64,000 bases of DNA from Mucilaginibacter sp. CSA2-8R (GTDB taxonomy: Bacteria > Bacteroidota > Bacteroidia > Sphingobacteriales > Sphingobacteriaceae): the NCBI RefSeq assembly GCF_038806765.1, contig NZ_CP152389.1, forward strand, positions 1,488,001 to 1,552,000. Direction: 5' to 3'. The translations under genes were made by a program, and so were the position numbers. The notes under the pieces are model-generated. The model had not been told where the DNA came from. It saw nothing but the letters and a program-made list of their open reading frames with translations, and made no database searches. The stretch's first letter is position 1. Each line of letters begins with the position of its first letter. This document shows positions 1 to 7,832 of this stretch, in pieces.

Positions 1-3
1 TAT

Positions 4-852
4 ATGATGCAGTCATCAGATAAAAAGTGGATAATTAAATCCGAGACATCCATTTTTGATGTTAAATTTAAAGAAGTTGCGGAGTATCGTGACTTACTCT
101 GGCTTTTGGTAAGACGGGATTTTGTCTCATTTTACAAGCAGACAATTTTAGGTCCTGTTTGGTTCTTTATCCAACCGTTATTTACGATTGTTATGTATTC
201 CCTTATTTTTGGAGGAGTAGCGGGCATATCAACCGATGGCATACCGCAGCCTCTATTTTATTTGGCAGGAATTATAACTTGGAATTACTTTTCTGATTGT
301 TTAATTAAAACCTCTACAATTTTTAAAGACAATGCCTTGATTTTTGGTAAGGTATATTTTCCAAGATTGATAATGCCTTTAAGTTTAGTTTTTTCAAATC
401 TGGTACGGTTTGCTGTTCAAATTGTATTATTCGTTATCCTGATGGTATTCTATTATATAAAAGGGTCAAATATCAGCATGAATATGTATGCCTTGTTATT
501 CCCGTTATTAGTTGTTTTAATGGCTATACTTGGGTTAGGATTTGGAATGATTATCTCAGCCCTTACAACAAAATACAGAGATTTAGCTTTTATAGTGACC
601 TTTGGTGTTCCATTATTAATGTATGCCACTACCGTAGTGTACCCTTTGAGCGCTACCCCCACTAAGTTCTATTGGATTGTTAAACTTAACCCTTTGACGC
701 CAATTATCGAGCATTTTAGATATGGTTTTTTAGGTAGCGGAACTATTTCCTGGCCATCTTTAATATATTCAGCTGTTTGCTCAATAGTAGTATTGCTATT
801 AGGGGTTTTAATATTTAACAAAGTTGAAAAGAACTTTATTGATACAGTGTAA
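4..852 (+). CDS. ABC-2 type polysaccharide/polyol exporter permease (Wzm-like)
   Basis: This is the membrane subunit of an ABC exporter that moves an undecaprenyl-linked polysaccharide across the inner membrane. The 282-residue length and about six hydrophobic segments fit the ABC-2/Wzm family. A cytoplasmic N-terminal stretch leads into the conserved block around LVRRDFVSFYKQTILGPVWF (about residues 36-55), typical of O-antigen and teichoic acid exporters. The ATPase gene follows after 8 bp, so the two should be co-transcribed as a Wzm/Wzt pair. The start is the first ATG of a double ATG three bases from the window edge. An upstream start outside the window cannot be excluded, although the N-terminus looks complete. 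Confidence 0.9.
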   Translation: MMQSSDKKWIIKSETSIFDVKFKEVAEYRDLLWLLVRRDFVSFYKQTILGPVWFFIQPLFTIVMYSLIFGGVAGISTDGIPQPLFYLAGIITWNYFSDCLIKTSTIFKDNALIFGKVYFPRLIMPLSLVFSNLVRFAVQIVLFVILMVFYYIKGSNISMNMYALLFPLLVVLMAILGLGFGMIISALTTKYRDLAFIVTFGVPLLMYATTVVYPLSATPTKFYWIVKLNPLTPIIEHFRYGFLGSGTISWPSLIYSAVCSIVVLLLGVLIFNKVEKNFIDTV

Positions 853-860
853 GTAACAAA

Positions 861-2135
861 ATGAGCGATATAGTAATAAAGGCCGAAAATATCTCAAAGG
901 CCTATCAATTAGGCGAGATTAGTACAGGTACGCTCAGTAGAGATTTGGAGCGTGCTTGGGCGAAACTTAGAGGTAAGGAAGACCCGTTTTTAAAAGTTGG
1001 TGAAACCAACGATCGTACTAAAAAAGGTAAGAGTGATTTTGTTTGGAGTTTAAAGGATATAAACTTTGAGATAAAGCAAGGCGATGCTGTTGGAATTGTT
1101 GGCCGCAATGGAGCAGGGAAGAGTACCCTCCTAAAAATCCTCAGTAAAGTAACTACGCCAACTACTGGTCAAATTACTGGTACCGGACGAATAGCCAGTT
1201 TGCTTGAGGTTGGAACGGGCTTTCATCCTGAGCTTACCGGAAGAGAAAATATCTATCTCAACGGCGCTATTTTAGGTATGCGCAAACATGAAATAAAAAG
1301 GAAATTTGATGAAATTGTAGATTTTTCTGGCGTTGAGAGATATGTAGACACGCCCGTGAAGCGCTATTCATCCGGAATGTACGTACGTTTGGCTTTTGCA
1401 GTAGCTGCGCATCTCGAATCGGAGATATTAATTGTAGACGAAGTGCTTGCCGTAGGAGATGTTGAGTTTCAAAAAAAGTGTTTGGGTAAGATGGGAGAAG
1501 TAAGTAAAGGCGAAGGACGAACGGTGCTTTTTGTTAGCCACAATATGGCTGCCGTAAATACTTTATGCAATATCGCTTTTCAATTGAAATTTGGAAACTT
1601 GGTTGGCATTGATACTCCCAAAAAGATAATCGAGTCATATTTAACCACAGAGAAACAAGAGGCTTACTATGACTTTTTAGAAAGCGGTAAATATATAGGT
1701 GATAACTCTGTTATGTTGCGCAGTATAAAAGTGATAAATCCAGATTTTCAAGTTTACGAGTCTATCTTTGTCACGGACAAATTAGGCATTCAGATAGAGT
1801 ATGAAATAAAGAATGATAATTTCAAACCTGAGCCTACATTAGCGCTAAAAACGCGGGATGACGTCATTATAATTCACTGCGTTGGTAATTTCAAGCAATA
1901 TACAACAGGTGTTTACAGGGTTGTTTACTGGATACCCGAAAACTTTTTAAATGATATGGACTATGTTGCGCTAATAGGTATTACAACAAGTAATCCTGTT
2001 ACAATTCATTGCGAACACGAGATTTTATTTACGGTATACGATGATGTGAATGCGCCGACCAGAGGAGATTATAAAGATAAAATGCACGGTTTTATAAGGC
2101 CTCTATTAGACAGACAATGTGAACGTATTGAGTAG
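861..2135 (+). CDS. ABC transporter ATP-binding protein with C-terminal extension (Wzt-like)
   Basis: This is the ATPase partner of the upstream permease and energises polysaccharide export. Walker A GRNGAGKST lies at about residues 81-89, the signature YSSGM at 168-172 and Walker B ILIVDE at 188-193. The N-terminus carries an insert before the core fold, as in TagH/Wzt-type proteins. At 424 residues it is well beyond a bare ATPase domain. Residues about 260-424 are beta-rich and match in position the Wzt C-terminal domain, which in known systems binds the modified end of the polysaccharide and couples chain termination to export. Binding by this protein is inference. No chain-terminating kinase/methyltransferase gene is visible next to it. 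Confidence 0.92.
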   Translation: MSDIVIKAENISKAYQLGEISTGTLSRDLERAWAKLRGKEDPFLKVGETNDRTKKGKSDFVWSLKDINFEIKQGDAVGIVGRNGAGKSTLLKILSKVTTPTTGQITGTGRIASLLEVGTGFHPELTGRENIYLNGAILGMRKHEIKRKFDEIVDFSGVERYVDTPVKRYSSGMYVRLAFAVAAHLESEILIVDEVLAVGDVEFQKKCLGKMGEVSKGEGRTVLFVSHNMAAVNTLCNIAFQLKFGNLVGIDTPKKIIESYLTTEKQEAYYDFLESGKYIGDNSVMLRSIKVINPDFQVYESIFVTDKLGIQIEYEIKNDNFKPEPTLALKTRDDVIIIHCVGNFKQYTTGVYRVVYWIPENFLNDMDYVALIGITTSNPVTIHCEHEILFTVYDDVNAPTRGDYKDKMHGFIRPLLDRQCERIE

Positions 2136-2152
2136 TGACACCGTTTTAAAGA

Positions 2153-3082
2153 TTGCCAGCGTTGATTACCCCTAAAAATATAGTAAAACTTTTTTGGTAT
2201 CGTTTGAGATCTAACCTTACCAGTAATCAGGTGACCAAAACTGATTACGATAGAAAGTTTTGGTTTAGTTACTTGAAAAACTTTGTCAGCGACATCAATT
2301 TACAAAGTAAGCCGAAAGGTGATTTTGAAGTCATTGACGTTTTAATTCCTGCTGTTGAACGCGATTTAAATACACTGAAATATGCAATTCAATCATTAAA
2401 AAAATTTTCATGTAATCCAATAAATCAAATTTACATAGTTGCGCCCGACTCAGAAAAAATAAGTGACTTTGCGCAACAAAACGGATGCATTTATGTGAAA
2501 GACCAAGCTATTAATAACATAAAAAAAAATGATATTAAATACTCTGTTGACGGTTTAGACAGAAGCGGATGGTTATTTCAGCAGTTGGTTAAATTAAGTT
2601 GGACTGATATTTCCTCAGCAGAATACTGTTTAATATTCGATGCAGATACTATGATTTTGAGGGATCAAGTTTTTGTTACTAACCAAAGAAAGTTGGTCTT
2701 AAACTGTTCTGATGAATATCATACACCGTATTACGCCGTATTTAAGAAGCTTTTAAAAAGAGACGTTGACTTTCCGTTATCTTTTGTTTCGCATTATATG
2801 ATTTTCGAGCGGGGTACTACTATTGAATTGCAAAAAAGACTGGACGAATTAAATAATACCACTTGGATTAAAGCGATCTTAAATCATTGCGACTATAATT
2901 CTCACTCAGGCTTTTCGGAGTATGAGTTGTATGGACACTACATGTATCTTTATCACAGAAACAGTATAATTGTCAACTATTGGTACAACCAATTATTAAC
3001 GCGTAAAGAGTTTGAAAGAAAAGACGAATTTTTTGATGCTTCAAAGTACAAGTCAGCATCGTGTCATTGGTACAACTCTTAA
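2153..3082 (+). CDS. Putative glycosyltransferase, DUF6492-like, TTG start
   Basis: This is a 309-residue protein without signal peptide or membrane segments. The fold looks like a GT-A glycosyltransferase: a parallel beta/alpha start (VIDVLIPAVERDLNTLKYAI), then GWLFQQLVKL, then a putative metal site LIFDADTMIL (DAD). This order resembles DUF6492 proteins, which occur in capsule loci with no fixed acceptor known. No ATG occurs before the middle of the frame, so translation must start at a non-ATG codon. TTG at 2153, 17 bp after the ATPase stop, is the best candidate, and no clear Shine-Dalgarno precedes it. A run of nine A residues lies inside the gene at 2521-2529. Family membership is moderately sure, substrate unknown. 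Confidence 0.65.
   Translation: MPALITPKNIVKLFWYRLRSNLTSNQVTKTDYDRKFWFSYLKNFVSDINLQSKPKGDFEVIDVLIPAVERDLNTLKYAIQSLKKFSCNPINQIYIVAPDSEKISDFAQQNGCIYVKDQAINNIKKNDIKYSVDGLDRSGWLFQQLVKLSWTDISSAEYCLIFDADTMILRDQVFVTNQRKLVLNCSDEYHTPYYAVFKKLLKRDVDFPLSFVSHYMIFERGTTIELQKRLDELNNTTWIKAILNHCDYNSHSGFSEYELYGHYMYLYHRNSIIVNYWYNQLLTRKEFERKDEFFDASKYKSASCHWYNS
2521..2529 (+). repeat. A9 homopolymer inside the DUF6492-like gene
   Basis: Nine consecutive A residues lie in the coding sequence. Loss or gain of one base would frameshift the glycosyltransferase, so this is a possible slippage site. A tract of the same length lies in the Wzy-like gene at 8453-8461. Nothing shows that either tract actually varies. Confidence 0.6.
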
Positions 3083-3133
3083 TGTATTAAAAACAATCCT
3101 GTAATTGGTGGGAAACTAAATAAGATTTTTTTG

Positions 3134-4024
3134 ATGATTTATGTGAAATTAGTAAGTGGGCTGGGGAATCAACTATTCCAATACGCAATAGGCAGGATGA
3201 TTTCGCTAAAAAATAATATGCCCTTGAAGCTTGATGTGTCTTTTTTTGAAAGTCAAAGTTTAAGGCAATTCAAATTAAATCACTACAACATTGCAGCAGA
3301 TATAGCTACGCCAGATGAAGTCGATAAATTCTTAACAAACTATCGTAGTAAATCTATAAAATCTAAAATATTTAGAAAAATTGATTACCGTTTGCCTAAA
3401 TCATATCGGAGGTATTTTATAGAGAGTGAGCCTTTCGTATATGAACCTGATCTCTTCAAAATCCATAATAGTGTATACTTAGATGGTTATTGGCAAAATC
3501 AAGCTTATTTTGCTGATGTAAACCCAACGATTTTCAAAGAACTGAAAATTAAAGAAGTGTACTCAGCTATTGCCGGGAATTATCTGAAGAAAATTCAGCA
3601 TCATCCGTCGTCTGTGGCCCTGCATATAAGAAGGGGGGACTATGTGACTGATAAAAAAGCTTTTGAAATGATGGGCGTATTACCTATTGACTATTATAAT
3701 GAAGCAACAAAAATTATAAAGTCTGATCTAATAGACCCACATTATTTTGTGTTTTCTGATGATTTAAACTGGGCAAAAGACAAGCTCAATGTGGGCAGTG
3801 CAGTTACATTTGTTGATTTTAACGGAGAAATATCAGATTATACCGAATTAGAATTAATGAGCCAATGCAAGCATAACATTATAGCTAACAGCTCATTCAG
3901 CTGGTGGGGGGCATTTTTAAATACAAACAAGAAAAAGATCGTCATATCTCCACAAAATTGGGTAAAATCGTCGGCAATAAACAGTAAGGTTCACATACAA
4001 ATGTCTAATTGGCTAAAGCTTTAA
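3134..4024 (+). CDS. Alpha-1,2-fucosyltransferase family protein (GT11)
   Basis: It probably transfers fucose from GDP-fucose to a hexose in the repeat unit. The N-terminus has the GT11 block GGLGNQLFQY-like (SGLGNQLFQYAIGR, residues 8-21). The hallmark GDP-fucose motif HIRRGDY lies at about 164-170, and the C-terminal motif NSSFSWWGAFLN is also present. A length of 296 residues is normal for bacterial WcfB/FutC-type enzymes. A TTG lies 3 bp upstream in frame, but the ATG at 3134 is preferred. Its stop overlaps the start of the next gene by one base (TAATG), which suggests translational coupling. No GDP-fucose synthesis genes (gmd, fcl) are in this window, so donor supply must come from elsewhere. 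Confidence 0.9.
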   Translation: MIYVKLVSGLGNQLFQYAIGRMISLKNNMPLKLDVSFFESQSLRQFKLNHYNIAADIATPDEVDKFLTNYRSKSIKSKIFRKIDYRLPKSYRRYFIESEPFVYEPDLFKIHNSVYLDGYWQNQAYFADVNPTIFKELKIKEVYSAIAGNYLKKIQHHPSSVALHIRRGDYVTDKKAFEMMGVLPIDYYNEATKIIKSDLIDPHYFVFSDDLNWAKDKLNVGSAVTFVDFNGEISDYTELELMSQCKHNIIANSSFSWWGAFLNTNKKKIVISPQNWVKSSAINSKVHIQMSNWLKL

Positions 4025-4833
4025 TGAATAAAAATTTACCCCTTATTTCTGTAATTATTCCATGCTTTAATTCAGGAGAGTTTTTAATGTCTGCTATTGA
4101 TAGTGTACAAAATAACTCTTCAGCTTATAATTTTGAAGTTATTATAATTAATGATGGTTCTACAGACCAATATACTCTTGATCTTTTAAAAGAACTATCA
4201 GCAAAAAGCTACAAGGTTATAAATCAAGAAAACAAAGGTGCTGCAAATGCACGAAATAAAGGAGTTAAATCGGCAAGTGGCAAGTACTTGTTAATGCTTG
4301 ATAGTGATAATAGAATATATCCGGATTTTATTGCAAGGAGTATCAAAAAGCTTGAGGCTTCGGAAAAAATAGGAGTAGCTTATGGTAACGTGAATTTTAT
4401 TGGTGACGTATCTCATAAGCGTATGTTTATCATTCGCGAATTTGATCCTCATATACTTATGCTGCATAATTTTATAGATATGTGCGCAGTAATTAGGAAA
4501 AAAACTTGGGACGAATTAAATGGGTTAGATGAAGGTCTTGTTGCGCTAGAAGATTGGGAACTGTGGCTGCGTGTTTATAAAGCGGGATGGGAGTTTTGTT
4601 ATATTGACGAAGTTGCGTTTGATTATAGAGTAAGAAATAATTCTTTAATGGACCAAAACAATGATTTTAAATCCAAAGAACATCTTCTCAAATATATTCA
4701 TGGTAAGCACATGGATATTTTATTGAAAAATTACGAGTCGCTTCTGGAGTGTTATTATAGCTATAACGTTCAAAAGAATAGCCCATTCAAATACTTTCTA
4801 AAAAACGTATATTTTAAATATTTTAAGTTTTAG
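4024..4833 (+). CDS. Glycosyltransferase family 2 (GT-A)
   Basis: This is a cytoplasmic inverting glycosyltransferase for repeat-unit assembly. The N-terminal GT2 signature SVIIPCFNSGEF is followed by INDGSTD (nucleotide-binding Asp), then the DxD-type metal motif MLDSDNRIYP. Further on, LEDWELWLR is the usual acceptor-side ED motif with the catalytic-base position. The protein has 269 residues and no transmembrane segment. The ATG at 4024 overlaps the stop of the fucosyltransferase gene by one base, so the upstream TTG frame start at 4009 is unlikely. Sugar and linkage cannot be read from the sequence. Confidence 0.88.
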   Translation: MNKNLPLISVIIPCFNSGEFLMSAIDSVQNNSSAYNFEVIIINDGSTDQYTLDLLKELSAKSYKVINQENKGAANARNKGVKSASGKYLLMLDSDNRIYPDFIARSIKKLEASEKIGVAYGNVNFIGDVSHKRMFIIREFDPHILMLHNFIDMCAVIRKKTWDELNGLDEGLVALEDWELWLRVYKAGWEFCYIDEVAFDYRVRNNSLMDQNNDFKSKEHLLKYIHGKHMDILLKNYESLLECYYSYNVQKNSPFKYFLKNVYFKYFKF

Positions 4834-4910
4834 TACATTATCTTACACTAAACGTTCTATAAAACTATTTCAAATTTACAATCTGACAGCAAAACATAAC
4901 CTATTATCTT

Positions 4911-4941
4911 GCTACCGTTAGCATCACTTTGCTACGTTAGC
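4911..4941. repeat. Short imperfect direct repeat between glycosyltransferase genes
   Basis: GCTACCGTTAGC (4911-4922) and GCTACGTTAGC (4931-4941) are near-identical copies with a 20-bp period. They lie in the 177-bp gap between the genes ending at 4833 and starting at 5011. I see no convincing promoter or terminator in the gap. Function is unknown and chance is possible. Confidence 0.4.
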
Positions 4942-5010
4942 TTCAGGCTCTTGAAACAAGTAAGCATCATTATTTTGATTTCAAGAACTTTAATTAAACT
5001 AATTATTTAG

Positions 5011-5871
5011 ATGGTTTCTATCATAGTCTCATCATATAAAAGTGCTTATTTCGATCAGCTGGTCGCGTCTATCAATTCAACGATTGGTGACGTTCCTTTT
5101 GAAATACTTAAGGTGGACAATCCTGGGCTTTATAGCCTAACACAAGCGTACAATTTAGGAGCAAGTCGAGCAAAATATGAGCTTTTATGTTTTATTCATG
5201 AAGATGTAAAAGTTCATAGTGAAAATTGGGGCGAAAATTTAGTAAGTCATTTTAACAAGACTTACAATTTAGGGTTGATTGGTGTCGCCGGAAGCCAAGT
5301 GAAGCTACAACTTCCAACTGGTTGGGGACATCATATCAGAGAAAAAAATAAGCTGAACATATTACAGTTGACCAAAGATGGTACACCTTATAAAATATCA
5401 ACTCAAGGCAACAGTAAAATTGATTTTGTTAAAGTGGTTGATGGAGTATTTATGGTAACCAAAAAAGCTATTTGGGAAGAATACAATTTTGATGAGAATG
5501 TTACCGGTTATCATTTTTATGATATAGATTTTTCCGTAACTGTTGGTCAAAAATATAAGGTTGCAGTAGTTTACGACATATTGCTTGAACATTTTTCGCA
5601 CGGTAATTATGGGGATGAGTGGATAGAAGCTGCCATAAAATATAATAACTTGACTGGTAAAGCGCATCTTTTTGATCAACTTTTGCCAAACGAAAAACTT
5701 TTTAGAGGGCCCTATTACTTACACCTTGCACAGTACAAGCTGAAGCTTAAAAGTAAGATTTTGTATATCAAAAATTTAGGTATCGATTTAAGATCAATAC
5801 CTGCAATAGGTGCCTTTATTTTTCCCAAAATAGCTTTTTATATACATGGTTTAATTAAGGGTAAACGTTAA
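5011..5871 (+). CDS. Glycosyltransferase with StrF-like (GT2_5) domain
   Basis: The start MVSIIVSSYKS and the block LLCFIHEDVKVHSENWG match the StrF-type subgroup of GT-A glycosyltransferases, where the FIHEDV acidic pair stands in the place of DxD. The second half has GVFMVTKKAIWEE and YDIDFSVTV, the usual acceptor-loop and base motifs. It has 286 residues and is cytoplasmic, with a weakly hydrophobic C-terminal stretch. It starts 177 bp after the previous gene, so it may have its own promoter, though none is clear. It is likely one of the repeat-unit transferases. The specific sugar is unknown. Confidence 0.82.
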   Translation: MVSIIVSSYKSAYFDQLVASINSTIGDVPFEILKVDNPGLYSLTQAYNLGASRAKYELLCFIHEDVKVHSENWGENLVSHFNKTYNLGLIGVAGSQVKLQLPTGWGHHIREKNKLNILQLTKDGTPYKISTQGNSKIDFVKVVDGVFMVTKKAIWEEYNFDENVTGYHFYDIDFSVTVGQKYKVAVVYDILLEHFSHGNYGDEWIEAAIKYNNLTGKAHLFDQLLPNEKLFRGPYYLHLAQYKLKLKSKILYIKNLGIDLRSIPAIGAFIFPKIAFYIHGLIKGKR

Positions 5872-5906
5872 ATAATTAATAAGACAGGCATGTTTACTAA
5901 GTGTAC

Positions 5907-6779
5907 ATGGAAACAATTCGAATAGCTGCGACAGTAATTTTATATAACCCTACACTAGAAATAATTAGTAATGCTAAATCTTATGCTAATTATGTCGATA
6001 AAGTTATTGCGGTAGACAATTCAGAAGGGTCTTGTAATGCAATAGTACAATCATTCAGAGGATTCGAAAATTCCGTATTTATCAGTAATGGAGATAATTT
6101 AGGTATCGCAAATGCATTAAATACAGCTGCGCAAATCGCCTATCAGGAAGGATATCAATGGTTACTTACAATGGATCAAGATAGTTCTTTTGACAAAACT
6201 CAAATCGCTAATTTTTTGCATTTACCTACTGGCTATGGCCAAGGTGTAGATACCGTCGGTATATTTACACCATACCATGCTACACAAACTGCAGGTCTTT
6301 CGAATTATAATAGTGATAAGCTTTCTGTAGTTAAAACGTGCATGACGTCCGGAAATTTAATTAATCTGGAAATTTGGCGCCAGGTAGGAGGGTTTAATGA
6401 TAGTTTGTTTATTGATTACGTAGATCATGAGTACTGCTTAAAAATCAGGAAACAAGGTTATGTTGTGCTCCAGGATAATACTACAATATTAAAACACCAG
6501 TTAGGCGAGGCTGAACGTATTAAATTTGCCAATGTTTCGTATACAACAAGTAATCACAATTACATACGCCGATATTATATCACACGAAACAGGCTGTATT
6601 TTATAAAAAAATATTTTTTGTTTGATCCGAAACTTTGTATCTCAGAGGCGTACTCGCTATGTGCCGAATCTGTTAAGATATTGCTTCAGGAGAAGCAAAG
6701 ACTTAAAAAGTTTAAATCAATTGCACGAGGTATCAAAGATTTTTTAACAGGTAGCTACGGCCCATACCGGTATTTTTAG
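5907..6779 (+). CDS. Glycosyltransferase family 2, rhamnosyltransferase-like
   Basis: The protein starts IRIAATVILYNP and has IAVDNSEG, then LLTMDQDSSF in the metal-site position. TMDQDS is common in RfbF/WbbL-like rhamnosyltransferases. FIDYVDHEYCLK follows as the acceptor/base region and YYITRNRLYF near the C-terminus, also typical of this group. The length of 290 residues fits. A GTG six bases upstream is in frame, and the ATG at 5907 was chosen because the family starts close to the first beta strand. A rhamnosyl donor would fit the RmlD-like reductase at 21.4 kb, but that link is inference. Confidence 0.82.
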   Translation: METIRIAATVILYNPTLEIISNAKSYANYVDKVIAVDNSEGSCNAIVQSFRGFENSVFISNGDNLGIANALNTAAQIAYQEGYQWLLTMDQDSSFDKTQIANFLHLPTGYGQGVDTVGIFTPYHATQTAGLSNYNSDKLSVVKTCMTSGNLINLEIWRQVGGFNDSLFIDYVDHEYCLKIRKQGYVVLQDNTTILKHQLGEAERIKFANVSYTTSNHNYIRRYYITRNRLYFIKKYFLFDPKLCISEAYSLCAESVKILLQEKQRLKKFKSIARGIKDFLTGSYGPYRYF

Positions 6780-6809
6780 TATGTGCTTAAATTTTTATGA
6801 AGGAGTTTG

Positions 6810-7808
6810 ATGTATCAGGATAGAATTTTTATTGTATTAGTAAATTACGGAGGGCATCTTGATACTACAGCTTGCATTGAATCAATCTTAAAGTGTCGAG
6901 ACAACAATGTACAAATTATAGTCATCGATAATTCGCCGGAGTCATCCTCAATTGACTATATTAAATCTTGGGCTGACCAAATTGATAAAACAAACGATAG
7001 TGACAGTGAACCTTCGTCACTTTTTAGTTTTATAAATATTGATGTTGATGATTTTTTGCAACTGAAGCAAGAGCTGTATCACCAGGTTATACTTGTTAGT
7101 AAAGTTGAAAACAAAGGATTTGCTGCTGCCAATAATGTTGCTTTAAGATATCTTATAAAAAGCGTAAATTTTACTTGGGTGTGGTTGCTTAATAACGATA
7201 CTATAATTCCGGAGGATACGCTGAAAAATATAAGGTTGGGTTTAAGTAACGTAGATGACAATGTAGGAATTGTCGGCACAAAAATTTATTATCATGATAA
7301 ACCTGATTTGCTGCAGGGAGTAGGCGGGAAATACAATAAATTTTTTTCTACTTCTGTACATGTGGGCTCAAACCAAAATGATTTTGATTATAACTCTAAA
7401 GAATTTAGAAAAAATGTTGATTATATAATCGGAGCATCTATGATTGTTAGAAAAGATCTTATAAAAGATGTAGGCTTGATGAACGAATCATATTTTCTTT
7501 ATTATGAAGAATTAGACTGGACGCTACGTAGTAAAAGCAAAGGATGGTATATTGACTTGCTGCCTAAAGTGCATATATATCATAAAGAAGGTGCCACTAT
7601 ATCAAAAAATCAGGATCGGGCATCGTTGTTGTCTGACAAGTGTTTGATAGTTAACAGAGTTAAGCTAAGTAAGAAATTTTTTCCGGCTTATTTGATTTTT
7701 GTCTACTTTTCGTTAATTATAGTACTAACCAGGCGTATAACAAGAGGGCAAACCAATCGTCTTAAGCCAATTTTACTCGCATTAATTCATCAAAATCCAT
7801 TGTATTAA
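6810..7808 (+). CDS. Glycosyltransferase family 2
   Basis: This GT2 enzyme has 332 residues. The N-terminus is IFIVLVNYGGHLDTTACIES, with VIDNSPE as the nucleotide-binding Asp. NKGFAAANNVAL and WLLNNDTIIP are the standard GT2 metal region, and YFLYYEELDWTLR is the acceptor/base motif. A hydrophobic segment near the C-terminus (about 285-305) may anchor it. It is one of the few genes here with a clear Shine-Dalgarno, GAAGGAG at 6799-6805. That supports the ATG at 6810 over the overlapping TTG at 6807. A stretch of about 40 residues between the first strand and the NKGFAAANN motif is longer than usual. Confidence 0.87.
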   Translation: MYQDRIFIVLVNYGGHLDTTACIESILKCRDNNVQIIVIDNSPESSSIDYIKSWADQIDKTNDSDSEPSSLFSFINIDVDDFLQLKQELYHQVILVSKVENKGFAAANNVALRYLIKSVNFTWVWLLNNDTIIPEDTLKNIRLGLSNVDDNVGIVGTKIYYHDKPDLLQGVGGKYNKFFSTSVHVGSNQNDFDYNSKEFRKNVDYIIGASMIVRKDLIKDVGLMNESYFLYYEELDWTLRSKSKGWYIDLLPKVHIYHKEGATISKNQDRASLLSDKCLIVNRVKLSKKFFPAYLIFVYFSLIIVLTRRITRGQTNRLKPILLALIHQNPLY

Positions 7809-7832
7809 AATCCTTTATATCGCTTTTAAATA

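Noticed and set aside
4911..4941. Direct repeat as the beginning of a CRISPR or att site
   Set aside because: There are only two imperfect 11-12-bp copies, with no cas or integrase gene anywhere in the window.
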